Positions 36,886 to 46,042 are shown, counted from the first letter of the stretch. The stretch is DNA of 64,000 nt from JAAFHB01 sp037128295 (GCA_037128295.1 JBAXWR010000004.1:1-64000), one strand, 5' to 3'. A program made the numbers and translations. The notes: generated by a model from the letters alone, not told the origin.

Positions 36886-37395
36886 ATGAAAATCAAAGTT
36901 TTAATAATAATATTGTATTTGGTAGGTGGTAAAAGTTTCGCCCAGAATCTGAATAATGTCCAGTATCCTCATATGCAGAAACCATCGGCACATAAGGAAA
37001 TCAAGCTACCCAATATATTGGGATATACCACATTGAAGTGCGATTTTCACATGCACCAATTGCTACTTGAAAAAGGGCTGATCAATGGGGTTGAAGTTTT
37101 CAATGAACAGGAGTACTATCCCATTGTTCTCGATTGGTGCCTCAATCGAAATATGGCCGTGATCAGCAATTCTGATATTCACGATGTCACAGCTAATAGG
37201 AAGAACAAAGCGTTGTATGAGATCAGCAATGTTTCAGCCATTCCATTTGATGTAGAAACCTCAAAAGGGGACAAATTATTTATTCCAGCAGATTCCTCAA
37301 TAATCATGCCTCTTGACTCGTTCAACTATAAAGGACTGAAAATCAGGAATCTTTTTACGGGTTCAAAATCAAATCTAAAAGTGAACTTACTTTGA
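36886..37395 (+). pseudogene. Internally deleted PHP-domain phosphoesterase remnant
   Basis: 169 aa with an intact start, signal peptide (to KSFAQ) and stop. The order is that of larger Bacteroidota PHP phosphoesterases (roughly 380-400 aa) but with two in-frame gaps. IKLPNILGYTTLKCDFHMH is followed at once by LLEKGLINGVEVFNEQEYYP, so most of the metal-binding core is missing; and SNSDIHD runs directly into the C-terminal sandwich (KNKALYEISNVSAIPFDV). With only the HMH and DIH metal ligands left, phosphoesterase activity is unlikely. Fourteen nt before the PbfA-like gene. It may be decaying, or kept for a non-catalytic job. Confidence 0.6.
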
Positions 37396-37408
37396 TAAAT
37401 AATTTGTA

Positions 37409-38776
37409 ATGTCAATAAATCCAGACATATTGGTCACCGAAGGTGATGTAAATTTCTCCGATGAGAGAAGGAGATGGGATCAAGATATAACAGATCCTTT
37501 GACCAGAAAGATCCTGGACGATGATGCCCGATATTTTCTGCACCAATCGTTGTCGACCCCTTGCCTTGATGTTCTTGAAAAATGCAAAGGAAGTGGGATG
37601 ATAACGTTATCCGGAAGATATTTACTTGATTTTCACGGAAATAATGTTCATCAACTGGGTTTTGGGAATGACTTTGTAATTGACCGAATTAAGGAACAAA
37701 TGGAATCGCTCCCCTTCTCGCCCCGAAGGTACACCAATCAACCGGCAGTCGAGCTTGCAGAAAAACTGGCAAGTCTGTTGCCTGGTGACCTGAACCGGTG
37801 TTTGTTTGCCCCCGGTGGCACCTCCGCAGTTGGGATGGCTTTGAAGCTGGCGAGGTTGGTTTCTGGGAAATATAAGGTAATATCTCTTTACGATTCTTTT
37901 CATGGTGCCTCGCTTGATGCCATTTCAGTAGGTGGTGAAGCTGCATTTCGGCAGTATATGGGTCCATTAATGCCTGGTGTTGTCTCCATTCCGCCCCCAA
38001 CAACCTATCGGGGAATTTTTGGCCACAGCGAAGCCGATCAGATCAAATATGCCGATTATCTTGAATATGTCATTGAAAAAGAAGGAGATATTGGTGCTTT
38101 TATTGCCGAAACGGTGCGGAACACAGATGTACAGATCCCATCAAAAGCTTATTGGCAAAGGGTTAGGGAAATTTGCACCAAACATGGGGTCATACTTATC
38201 CTCGATGAAATCCCGATTGCCCTTGGACGAACCGGCAAAATGTTCGCATTCGAAAACTTCGGTATCGAACCTGACATCCTTTGCCTTGGGAAAGGCCTGG
38301 GTGGAGGAATAATACCTTTTGCAGCAATTGTTACAAGGGACAGCTACAACGTTGCACAGGATGTCTCACTTGGACATTACACACATGAGAAGAATCCACT
38401 TGGAAGCGTTGCAGGTCTGGCTACAATAACTTATATAGAAGATCACAAATTACTTGAAAAAGTGGCTGAAAATGGATCGTATATGCTTGACAGATTGTAT
38501 CGGTTAAAAAAACAGTTCCCATTAATTGGCGATATACGTGGTTTGGGTTTTCTTTGGGGAATAGAACTGGTTAAAGATCAGTTAACCAAAGAGAAGGCCA
38601 CAGAAGAAGCAGAAAAGGTTATGTACAATTGTATGCGCAATGGGTTAAGCTTTAAGGTTTCGCAGGGAAATGTCCTTCAGCTTTCGCCGGCCCTGACCAT
38701 TAGCCGCGATGAATTGCAAACAGCCTTATCCATACTGATGGTCGTATTTGACAAATTGTCCGAACATCAAATTTGA
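37409..38776 (+). CDS. Class-III-aminotransferase-fold enzyme, probably (R)-1-hydroxy-2-aminoethylphosphonate ammonia-lyase (PbfA-like)
   Basis: 455 aa PLP enzyme with FAPGGTSAVGMALKLAR, LDEIPIALGRTGK in place of the usual DEVQTGFGRTG, and the PLP Lys in CLGKGLGGGI (K295). PbfA enzymes share this fold, sit beside phnW/phnX and turn (R)-1-hydroxy-2-aminoethylphosphonate into phosphonoacetaldehyde and ammonia, widening the PhnW-PhnX route to a hydroxylated substrate. The altered LDEIP motif and the neighbourhood support PbfA; an ordinary aminotransferase is the alternative. A Pho-box-like promoter lies ahead of the two-gene unit. Confidence 0.65.
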   Translation: MSINPDILVTEGDVNFSDERRRWDQDITDPLTRKILDDDARYFLHQSLSTPCLDVLEKCKGSGMITLSGRYLLDFHGNNVHQLGFGNDFVIDRIKEQMESLPFSPRRYTNQPAVELAEKLASLLPGDLNRCLFAPGGTSAVGMALKLARLVSGKYKVISLYDSFHGASLDAISVGGEAAFRQYMGPLMPGVVSIPPPTTYRGIFGHSEADQIKYADYLEYVIEKEGDIGAFIAETVRNTDVQIPSKAYWQRVREICTKHGVILILDEIPIALGRTGKMFAFENFGIEPDILCLGKGLGGGIIPFAAIVTRDSYNVAQDVSLGHYTHEKNPLGSVAGLATITYIEDHKLLEKVAENGSYMLDRLYRLKKQFPLIGDIRGLGFLWGIELVKDQLTKEKATEEAEKVMYNCMRNGLSFKVSQGNVLQLSPALTISRDELQTALSILMVVFDKLSEHQI

Positions 38777-38845
38777 ATCCCTATGTATAATACTAATATA
38801 AATACCTAATAATTAATTACATACAAATCATTAAATTCCAATCAC

Positions 38846-39385
38846 ATGTTAATAAACACACATATTATAATTCTGATATTCCTTCTGTTTTCTGGAAGGA
38901 CTTTTTCGCAGGATGCTTTGGCAATGTCAGATTCTGGAGATGCCAAAAGCAATGGTTCTTTAACTTCGGGTTTGCCAGTTTTTGAATTCAGGGTATATGC
39001 CAATAACAATGATCTCGATGCCATCACCAAAGACATGGCAGGTGAGCATATATTGGGTGAGTTGGCTTCCAGAAAATTGTACTTGCTTGAATCAAAATAC
39101 ACGTTCGAAGTGCCGACCGTACCGGGCAACCCTCAAACAAGAACAATGGTGCGAAAACCCGTCATTTACGATGCAGTGAAAAAAGTTGAACGTTACTTCA
39201 AAAAATCTGTCAAAAAAGGAGAGGTTCCACTTGAGGCAGCGTCAGAAGAATTCAACAAAGTTTTGGATGTTGCAATCAATGTACTTACCGCCGATACCAG
39301 GAACTTCGAAAAAACGATCAGCAAAACTGAAGATATGGTATCCTTAATCAACCTGTTGACAAAAAGAGTAAACCTCGTGTTATAG
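38846..39385 (+). CDS. Secreted protein of unknown function upstream of a SusC/SusD pair
   Basis: 179 aa with an N-terminal signal (LINTHIIILIFLLFSGRTFSQ). The mature part has no cysteine and no motif I recognise; charged helices dominate the second half (DAVKKVERYFKKSVKKG... VLDVAINVLTADTRNFEKTISK). Same strand and direction as the SusC and SusD genes, 117 nt before the SusC start. Perhaps an accessory periplasmic or surface protein of that uptake system; no function is assigned. Confidence 0.6.
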   Translation: MLINTHIIILIFLLFSGRTFSQDALAMSDSGDAKSNGSLTSGLPVFEFRVYANNNDLDAITKDMAGEHILGELASRKLYLLESKYTFEVPTVPGNPQTRTMVRKPVIYDAVKKVERYFKKSVKKGEVPLEAASEEFNKVLDVAINVLTADTRNFEKTISKTEDMVSLINLLTKRVNLVL

Positions 39386-39502
39386 TCCATAAGAATCAAA
39401 AATTAAATTATTGATTTATTGATATTTACAGTATAATTATACTGCAATATGCCTAAGTTGTGTCAAAAAAAACAAGTATGTATAATTTCTAATTCTTTTA
39501 AA

Positions 39503-42500
39503 ATGCAAAGAACTATTATTTTATCAATTCTGGTTATGCTGTTTGGAACTTCACTTTATGCCCAAAAAGCAAAAATTGAAGGAACAGTTAAAATCGGCAA
39601 TGGGGAAACGTTGCCGGGTGCAACCGTTCTCCTGAAAGGCACCACAACCGGTGCAATGACCACTGGAGATGGGAAATTCACCCTTATGGCCGAACCCAAG
39701 GACATCATTGTCGTTTCTTACATTGGATTTGAATCCAAAGAGGTTGCGGTTGGCAATCAAAAAGTTATTGTTATTACCCTTGAGGAGGCAAAAGAGCAGA
39801 TAAAGGAAGTAATTGTTACGGCTTTAGGTATCGAAAAACAAAAAAGCACAATTGGATTTGCCGTTCAGGGTGTGAAAGGTAGTGAGATGGTCAAAGCCAG
39901 GGAACCCAATGCTATCAATTCCCTGACAGGGAAAGTGGCAGGATTAACGGTTGGCGCATCCTCCGAAATACTTGGGTCCCCAACTGTTCTGCTTCGCGGA
40001 TATGCCCCGCTTTATGTTGTTGATGGTGTTCCGGTGCAAACCGATACCTGGAATATCAATCCGGACGATATCGAAAGCTACACCATTCTGAAAGGGCCGA
40101 GCGCGGCAGCCTTATACGGTTCAAGAGGACAATATGGTGCTATCCAGATTACTACCAAACGGGGTACTGGCGACAAACGCGGATTTGTGGTTGATTTTAA
40201 TTCAAGCACCATGGTCGAAAGTGGTTTTCTGGCTATTCCTAAAGTTCAGGATGAATATGGCCCAGGCGACCATGGAATATACGCATTTGCTGATGGGAAA
40301 GGGGGCGGTTTAAACGATGGTGATTATGATGTTTGGGGGCCAAAGTTTGATGGGCAATTGATCCCGCAATATGATGGCCTATACACACCAGGAACTTCTT
40401 ATACCACAACTTTCGCAAATGGTTCGACCTATAAAGGAAATATTAAACCAACACCCTATATTGCACGGGGTAAAGACAACCTGAAACGTTTTCTTGAGCC
40501 AGGCCTTTTATCCAACAACAGCGTTTCCCTATCGGCAAGTGGCGACAAATACGATCTCCGGTTTTCTGCTTCGCATAGCTACCAGAATGGTATCGTGCCA
40601 AATACTTCGCTCAATATCACCAACTTTAACCTAACTGGAGGTTACAACATTTCGAAGAAGCTTCGTGTTAGTGCAAATATGGCTTTTAGCCGTCAATACA
40701 CTCCCAATGTTCCGGACGTCACCTATGGACCAAACAGTATTATATACAACATTATAGCCTGGGGTGGGGCTGATTGGAATATTGCCGATATGCGTAACTA
40801 CTGGCAACCCGGGAAAGAGGGTGTTCAATCAATCTATGCTGAATATCAACGTTACCACAATCCCTATTTTATGTCATATGAATGGCTGCGGGGTCACTAT
40901 AAAAGCGACCTAACAGGGAATGCTGCCATATCGTACAAAGTCAACAATTACCTGAGTTTGCAGGCCCGTACCGCCATTTCAACCTACGACTTGTTCCTGT
41001 CTGAAAAACTTCCTTTCTCTGCCCACCCTTATGGGCGTGAAGCAGGTGAAGGCGATTACCGGGAAGACAAGCGCAACTTATTCGAGAACAATACCGATAT
41101 TCTTTTATCATACGACCGTTATGTCACTCCCAAGATTAGTTTACACGCAACTGCCGGGGGAAATATCCGTTCATATAATTTCAGGAGCAGCTACTCATCG
41201 ACTGACTATTTGAACGTTCCCGGATGGTATAACCTGAGCAACTCTAAAAATCCGGTAAAATCGTACAATTACAATGCCCCAATGCAGGTATTAAGCGCCT
41301 ATGCAACCGCCGACCTTACTTACAATGATTTCCTGACATTGTCGTTAACAGGCCGTGCCGATGAAAACTCAACATTGCCTGTTGGCAACAATACTTATTT
41401 TTATCCTTCAGTTTCTACAAGTATCGAGCTTTCGAAATTAGTGACCATCCCTCACGTTAAAACATGGAAAGTTAGGGGTTCGTATGCCAATGTTGGAAGT
41501 GCGCTCACTTCCTCAACAATCGGATCAACCGACGAAGTTCTCGGATCTACGGTTGTAGGGTATGGAAGCAGTTACAGATCGCCCTATGATGGACCAACCT
41601 ATAAAAATTCATCTTCTTATGGCATTAACCTGATCCAGGGAAAACCAGCCGCTACCTATACCAATGCCATTTCAAATCCAAACCTGAAACCAAGTTCAAG
41701 TTCGGCATGGGAAGTCGGAACGGATGTTGGTCTGTTTGAAAATAGGCTCATGTTCGACGCAACTTATTTTTCGAGCATCGATGGCCCACAAATCTTCTCG
41801 TTGCCAATTTCGGGGGCGACCGGATATTCATCGGCACTCGTGAATGGGATCAAAGTTCAGCGGAAAGGGATCGAAATTAGTGTTGCAGGCTCGCCAATAC
41901 GCAATGCCAAAGGCTTTAGCTGGGACATTTCGGCAAACTATTCGACCAATCAACAATACCTGAAAGAAATTTATCCTGGCGTTGAAAAACTCAATATCTA
42001 TTTGAAAGTTGGTGACCGCATGGATAAAATGTACGGTACGGACTTTGTCAGGACTTCTGACGGGACAATTATAAACGATGCCAGCGGCCGACCAATCAAA
42101 AACTCGGTTTCTCAATTCCTTGGAAATGCAAATTCAAATTGGGTCGGAGCCATTAACAACACGTTGTCGTACAAAAATTTCAGTTTGAAATTTCAGTTTG
42201 ATGGTCGTTTTGGCGGTTCCATTATTGACTATGTTGAAAAGAAAACCTACCAGGGAGGACGACACATCAACACCGTACTTGGTGATATGGGAGCTGCCAG
42301 GTTAAACGACACCAAAGGCATTAAATCGTATGTTGGTCAAGGGGTAGTTGTTAGCAATGGACAGGCAATCGAATACGATTCTGACGGAAATGTGACAAAC
42401 TACAGCAAACTTCAGTTTGCTCCAAATACAACTGTGACTTATCTACAGGATTATATCAGCCGTTACTATGGGACCGATGTGGCAGACCGTATCAGCCGTA

Positions 42501-42727
42501 CTTTTGTCAAATTACGCGAAGTCGTTCTGACCTACAACTTTCCTCAGGCATTCCTCAGCAAGACTCTAATCAAACAAGCAAGTATCTCTTTCGTTGGCCG
42601 TAACCTCTTGTATTTTGCTGAAAGAAGCGATATCGATATCGAACAATATGCAAATACGAGTGGATCCTCCGGGCTTCAAACGCCAACAACGCGCCGCTAT
42701 GGGTTTAACCTGAATATCAGCTTCTAA
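39503..42727 (+). CDS. SusC/RagA-family TonB-linked outer-membrane transporter
   Basis: 1074 aa from ATG 39503, which begins a signal peptide (MQRTIILSILVMLFGTSLYAQ); the upstream ATG at 39449 would bury it. CarboxypepD-reg-like domain (about 24-100), SusC-type plug with IKEVIVTALGIEKQ and the family signature LKGPSAAALYGSRGQYGAIQITTKRG, then a large barrel ending in RRYGFNLNISF. Paired with a SusD-like lipoprotein 37 nt downstream. Usual SusCD cargo is glycan or peptide; here the genes follow the phosphonate operons directly, so a phosphonate or phosphonylated glycan or lipid is a plausible cargo. Confidence 0.93.
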   Translation: MQRTIILSILVMLFGTSLYAQKAKIEGTVKIGNGETLPGATVLLKGTTTGAMTTGDGKFTLMAEPKDIIVVSYIGFESKEVAVGNQKVIVITLEEAKEQIKEVIVTALGIEKQKSTIGFAVQGVKGSEMVKAREPNAINSLTGKVAGLTVGASSEILGSPTVLLRGYAPLYVVDGVPVQTDTWNINPDDIESYTILKGPSAAALYGSRGQYGAIQITTKRGTGDKRGFVVDFNSSTMVESGFLAIPKVQDEYGPGDHGIYAFADGKGGGLNDGDYDVWGPKFDGQLIPQYDGLYTPGTSYTTTFANGSTYKGNIKPTPYIARGKDNLKRFLEPGLLSNNSVSLSASGDKYDLRFSASHSYQNGIVPNTSLNITNFNLTGGYNISKKLRVSANMAFSRQYTPNVPDVTYGPNSIIYNIIAWGGADWNIADMRNYWQPGKEGVQSIYAEYQRYHNPYFMSYEWLRGHYKSDLTGNAAISYKVNNYLSLQARTAISTYDLFLSEKLPFSAHPYGREAGEGDYREDKRNLFENNTDILLSYDRYVTPKISLHATAGGNIRSYNFRSSYSSTDYLNVPGWYNLSNSKNPVKSYNYNAPMQVLSAYATADLTYNDFLTLSLTGRADENSTLPVGNNTYFYPSVSTSIELSKLVTIPHVKTWKVRGSYANVGSALTSSTIGSTDEVLGSTVVGYGSSYRSPYDGPTYKNSSSYGINLIQGKPAATYTNAISNPNLKPSSSSAWEVGTDVGLFENRLMFDATYFSSIDGPQIFSLPISGATGYSSALVNGIKVQRKGIEISVAGSPIRNAKGFSWDISANYSTNQQYLKEIYPGVEKLNIYLKVGDRMDKMYGTDFVRTSDGTIINDASGRPIKNSVSQFLGNANSNWVGAINNTLSYKNFSLKFQFDGRFGGSIIDYVEKKTYQGGRHINTVLGDMGAARLNDTKGIKSYVGQGVVVSNGQAIEYDSDGNVTNYSKLQFAPNTTVTYLQDYISRYYGTDVADRISRTFVKLREVVLTYNFPQAFLSKTLIKQASISFVGRNLLYFAERSDIDIEQYANTSGSSGLQTPTTRRYGFNLNISF

Positions 42728-42764
42728 TCTTAGGTATAATTTACAAAATTTAAATTACACAGTA

Positions 42765-44255
42765 ATGAAAAATATATTTCTCTTTGTGGTCGTGCTATTC
42801 GTGGCATTATCATCATGTCAAAAATTCTCTGATCTCGAAAAAGATCCAAATCGTCCTGGCAATGTGCCCCCTTCATTGGTCTTTACAAGTGTACTTTACA
42901 GCACTTATTATGCCCCCTGGAGCGATGTACAACGCTGGAACCAGTTCTATTGCAGCAATTATGCCTATTATGCGGAACAGAAATACGACTGGACCACAAC
43001 GAGCTTCAATTATTCGCAATTGAAGAATGTCAACCAAATGATTGCTGAAGCAAAACGCATTGGGTTGGCCGATACCAATCCATATTCGGCGATTGGGAAG
43101 TTCTACAAAGCATTTTTCTTTGTGGATATGAGTATGAGACTGGGCGATGTGCCCTTAACCGAGGCATTGAAGAGTTTGGATAACACCATGCCAAAGTACG
43201 ACACTCAAAAAGCGGTATTCCAACAAGTGCTGACATGGCTCGAAGAATCAAATACTGATCTTCAGTCACTGATCAACAGCGGGGACCAAACGCTTACCGG
43301 AGATTTCATGCTCAACAACGACTTGAAAAAATGGCAAAAAGTAGTCAATTCATACAAATTGCGGGTACTGATTGCTTTGAGCAAAAAAGAATCGGACACA
43401 GATCTGAACATCAAAACGTTGTTTGCAAATGTGGTAAATAATCCGACTAAATACCCTGTAATGACTTCACTTGACGACAATCTGAAATTCACCTACAACA
43501 ATTCAACCGACAAATATCCGCTTAATCAGGATAATTACGGTCAGACTGCTACACGTAACAATATGTCGGCTACTTATCTGAATACCCTTGCTTTGTTAAA
43601 GGATCCACGCACTTTCATTGTTGCCGACCCTGCCCCTGCCAAAATTAGAGCTGGATTAACTGCTTCTGATTTTGGTGCTTATGTTGGTGCAAGTTCCGGT
43701 GAAAGCCTTGACGATATGTCAACTAAAATGTTGAATGGGGAATATTCGTCAATCAGCAAAAGCAAATACTACAGTTCATACGTTGGTGAACCTTGCATCC
43801 AAATCGGTTATTCCGAATTGTGTTTCAATATTGCAGAAGCGATCACTCGGGGTTGGTTATCGGGTAATGCCGAAAATTATTATATCAATGGGATCAAAGC
43901 ATCCTGGGCATTCCATGGTGTTGCATCAGTTGACTTAAAATGGGACGCATACTATTCCCAGGCGACTGTTAAGCTGAACGGCACTGTATCAGAGGCACTA
44001 AAGCAAATACTGACCCAAAAGTACCTTGCTTTTTTCCAGAATTCGGGATGGGAAGCATATAACAACTATCGGCGCACCGGTGTTCCGGCCTTCCTTACCG
44101 GAACAGGAACAGCCAATAGCGGGAGAATTGCTAAAAGGTGGCAGTACCCAAGTCCCGAAAGGACAACAAATTCCGTCAATTACAAAGCTTCTCTGGTCAG
44201 TCAATTTGGAACCGAAACTGACGATATCAATGCAGATATCTGGATACTTAAATGA
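42765..44255 (+). CDS. SusD/RagB-like nutrient-binding outer-membrane lipoprotein
   Basis: 496 aa, lipoprotein signal FVALSSCQK with lipid Cys 18. The N-terminal DLEKDPNRPGNVPPSLVFTSVLYSTYY and the middle blocks FYKAFFFVDMSMRLGDVPLTEAL and IGYSELCFNIAEAITRGW are typical of the SusD-like_2 group. It forms the lid on the SusC barrel and binds the ligand. Directly follows SusC, and a strong terminator stands 37 nt after its stop, ending the unit. Confidence 0.92.
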   Translation: MKNIFLFVVVLFVALSSCQKFSDLEKDPNRPGNVPPSLVFTSVLYSTYYAPWSDVQRWNQFYCSNYAYYAEQKYDWTTTSFNYSQLKNVNQMIAEAKRIGLADTNPYSAIGKFYKAFFFVDMSMRLGDVPLTEALKSLDNTMPKYDTQKAVFQQVLTWLEESNTDLQSLINSGDQTLTGDFMLNNDLKKWQKVVNSYKLRVLIALSKKESDTDLNIKTLFANVVNNPTKYPVMTSLDDNLKFTYNNSTDKYPLNQDNYGQTATRNNMSATYLNTLALLKDPRTFIVADPAPAKIRAGLTASDFGAYVGASSGESLDDMSTKMLNGEYSSISKSKYYSSYVGEPCIQIGYSELCFNIAEAITRGWLSGNAENYYINGIKASWAFHGVASVDLKWDAYYSQATVKLNGTVSEALKQILTQKYLAFFQNSGWEAYNNYRRTGVPAFLTGTGTANSGRIAKRWQYPSPERTTNSVNYKASLVSQFGTETDDINADIWILK

Positions 44256-44291
44256 GGTTGAATTTGGGTGAAGTTCAATCTGTTAAATTGG

Positions 44292-44327
44292 AAAACCATT
44301 ACAGTTTTAGGCTGTAATGGTTTTATT
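44292..44327 (+). terminator. Strong Rho-independent terminator after the SusCD unit
   Basis: Perfect 13-bp stem AAAACCATTACAG / CTGTAATGGTTTT (44292-44304, 44312-44324), 7-nt loop, followed by ATTT. An ATG at 44317 lies inside the second arm, which argues against using it as the start of the next gene. Confidence 0.85.
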
Positions 44328-44352
44328 TACAATATCTTTCAATTATTTAACT

Positions 44353-44691
44353 ATGAGCAATTTTAATGTACATAAACTTGGAGAAGGGCGATATTATGTA
44401 GCACTGCTTTCCAATGAAGGTTACGTAATTCTTCGCGGAAATGAATGTTCTGATTTAACAAAAATCAACGAGTCAATAGAAACCATACGGGCAAGTTCAA
44501 GCGATCTGTCAAAATACGAAAAAAAGATATCCAGCGATGGGAAGTTCTATTTTAAACTTCTTGGACCGGACGGGACATTGTTGGCCAGAAGTAAAATTTT
44601 TGAAACTGAAGAAGAACGATCTGTAGGTATTACCTGGGTTAGGCAAAATACTCTTTTTGCAACTGTCCAAAGCTGGAATATCAATCTATAA
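44353..44691 (+). CDS. DUF1508 (YegP-like) protein, first of two
   Basis: 112 aa made of two similar halves: GEGRYYVALLSNEGYVILRG... and SDGKFYFKLLGPDGTLLARS..., each a beta-rich DUF1508 unit ending in a short helix (IETIRASSSD, ITWVRQNT). YegP-type proteins are small and of unknown biochemical function. Start taken at ATG 44353 because the earlier ATG (44317) is within a terminator stem. Followed 37 nt later by a paralogue. Confidence 0.8.
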   Translation: MSNFNVHKLGEGRYYVALLSNEGYVILRGNECSDLTKINESIETIRASSSDLSKYEKKISSDGKFYFKLLGPDGTLLARSKIFETEEERSVGITWVRQNTLFATVQSWNINL

Positions 44692-44728
44692 TTTTTTATT
44701 AATCAAATTATTACAATACGCATTATTC

Positions 44729-45055
44729 ATGGGAACTTTTATTGTAACAAAAAATGCAGATGGGCACTATTTCATCAAACTTAAAGGGAAGAATGGGAAA
44801 GTGATGCTGAATAGCCTGAGATATCTTTCCAAATCGGTCTGTAAAAGTGAAATAGAGACCATTCGTATAACTGCAACAGATAATCTAAAATACGAATATA
44901 GAAAAACTTTTGATGGCAAATTCTATTTCAGGCTTAAATCTGCACTAGGTGAAGTGTTGGGGCACAGTAAATTATTTGATTCGGCAGAATTGCGAGACTC
45001 CGAAATAGAAATGGTTAGGAAAATTGCACCTGTTGCCATGGTAAGTGTCTTTTAA
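44729..45055 (+). CDS. DUF1508 (YegP-like) protein, second of two
   Basis: 108 aa, again two DUF1508 units (DGHYFIKLKGKNGKVMLNS and DGKFYFRLKSALGEVLGHS). Tandem paralogue of the gene just upstream, diverged by many substitutions. Start at ATG 44729, where similarity begins; an earlier ATG at 44657 lies within the upstream gene. A terminator follows at 45081-45120. Confidence 0.78.
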   Translation: MGTFIVTKNADGHYFIKLKGKNGKVMLNSLRYLSKSVCKSEIETIRITATDNLKYEYRKTFDGKFYFRLKSALGEVLGHSKLFDSAELRDSEIEMVRKIAPVAMVSVF

Positions 45056-45080
45056 TCAATAATTTGTCAATAATCAATTA

Positions 45081-45120
45081 AACCGGATAAGGCATAACTG
45101 CCCTTCCGGTTTTTTATTTT
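45081..45120 (+). terminator. Rho-independent terminator after the DUF1508 pair
   Basis: Stem AACCGGA / TCCGGTT (45081-45087, 45105-45111), extended inward by AAGGCA / TGCCCTT with one bulge, then TTTTATTTT on the plus strand. Sits between convergent genes. Confidence 0.75.
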
Positions 45121-45136
45121 CATAACTTTTTTAAAT

Positions 45137-45982
45137 TTACTTGTTCGGGGCTTTTTCTTTGCCGCTTTTTTTGTGTTCTGGCTTGGGTTCTTTATGTCCT
45201 ATCTGTTCCTGGTCTATATCCTTGATATCTTGATTTATATCACTAATATCATCGTCATTTTTTGAAAAAAGTGATATTATTAAGTTGCGATATTCCCTAT
45301 AAAAATCGGGTTGATCGATTTCCACCAATAAAACAAACTGATCAATTTTATTGAAAATTAGTTTTTTTGATTGTTTGTTAATTTCTTTTATTTTATTGGC
45401 CAATTTTTCTTTTTCTTCAACCTCAACCTGATATTGGACCTTGGCCTCAATAAACCGAAGTAACGCCTCTTCAAGGTTTTTTATCATTTCAGGATTTAAT
45501 CCGAATCTTTTTTCGAACTTGTTGATATTTTTTAAATTATCGGGATTTAGCGATGCCTTTATTTTGTTGACAAAGGTGAGTGCATATCCTCCAAACTTAT
45601 TGGCAATCAGCCAGTTTTTTTTCGCAATTTTTATTAATTCATCATCAGTACAATTTTGGATGTACTCAAGATTAAGGTGATACAACCTTTGTTGAAGCTT
45701 CATTTTCATTTTGTCATTGGCAAAAGTCTGCATAATCCGGACAATAGTCAAGACCTTTTCTTCCAATTGCTTTCTTCTGATGTTCTTTTCAACGTCAAAA
45801 GTTGACAAATCCTTACCAAATAAAACAAACAGTTCGTCCAATTTTACCTGGTTGGAAACAAGTTGATCGTAAACATGTTGAAATTTGGTATTGTTATGCC
45901 AAACTATTGAATATTTGGATAATACACCAATTATTTGTGCATTTCTATCCAGTTTTGTTGAAAAATCACTAATTCTTTCCAT
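45137..45982 (-). CDS. Hypothetical charged, mostly helical protein
   Basis: 281 aa, no signal peptide or membrane helix; one cysteine only. Rich in Lys, Glu, Asp and Asn with long amphipathic helices, a coiled-coil-like stretch (about 185-215, AKVQYQVEVEEKEKLANKIK) and a disordered, Asp- then Lys/Pro-rich tail (about 240-281). No family recognised. It lies 60 nt after the PiT transporter gene on the same strand; a PhoU-like regulator would be expected in that place, and although this protein is also helical I see no PhoU motif. Confidence 0.6.
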   Translation of the reverse strand: MERISDFSTKLDRNAQIIGVLSKYSIVWHNNTKFQHVYDQLVSNQVKLDELFVLFGKDLSTFDVEKNIRRKQLEEKVLTIVRIMQTFANDKMKMKLQQRLYHLNLEYIQNCTDDELIKIAKKNWLIANKFGGYALTFVNKIKASLNPDNLKNINKFEKRFGLNPEMIKNLEEALLRFIEAKVQYQVEVEEKEKLANKIKEINKQSKKLIFNKIDQFVLLVEIDQPDFYREYRNLIISLFSKNDDDISDINQDIKDIDQEQIGHKEPKPEHKKSGKEKAPNK

Positions 45983-46042
45983 ATTGATTTAATTTTTAGT
46001 TTGATGCACCTATTTTAGCAATTATTTAGAATTAAAAGTCAT

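Noticed and set aside
44317..44352. Upstream ATG for the first DUF1508 gene
   Set aside because: The codon is inside the second arm of a perfect 13-bp terminator stem, and similarity to the family begins at the later ATG.
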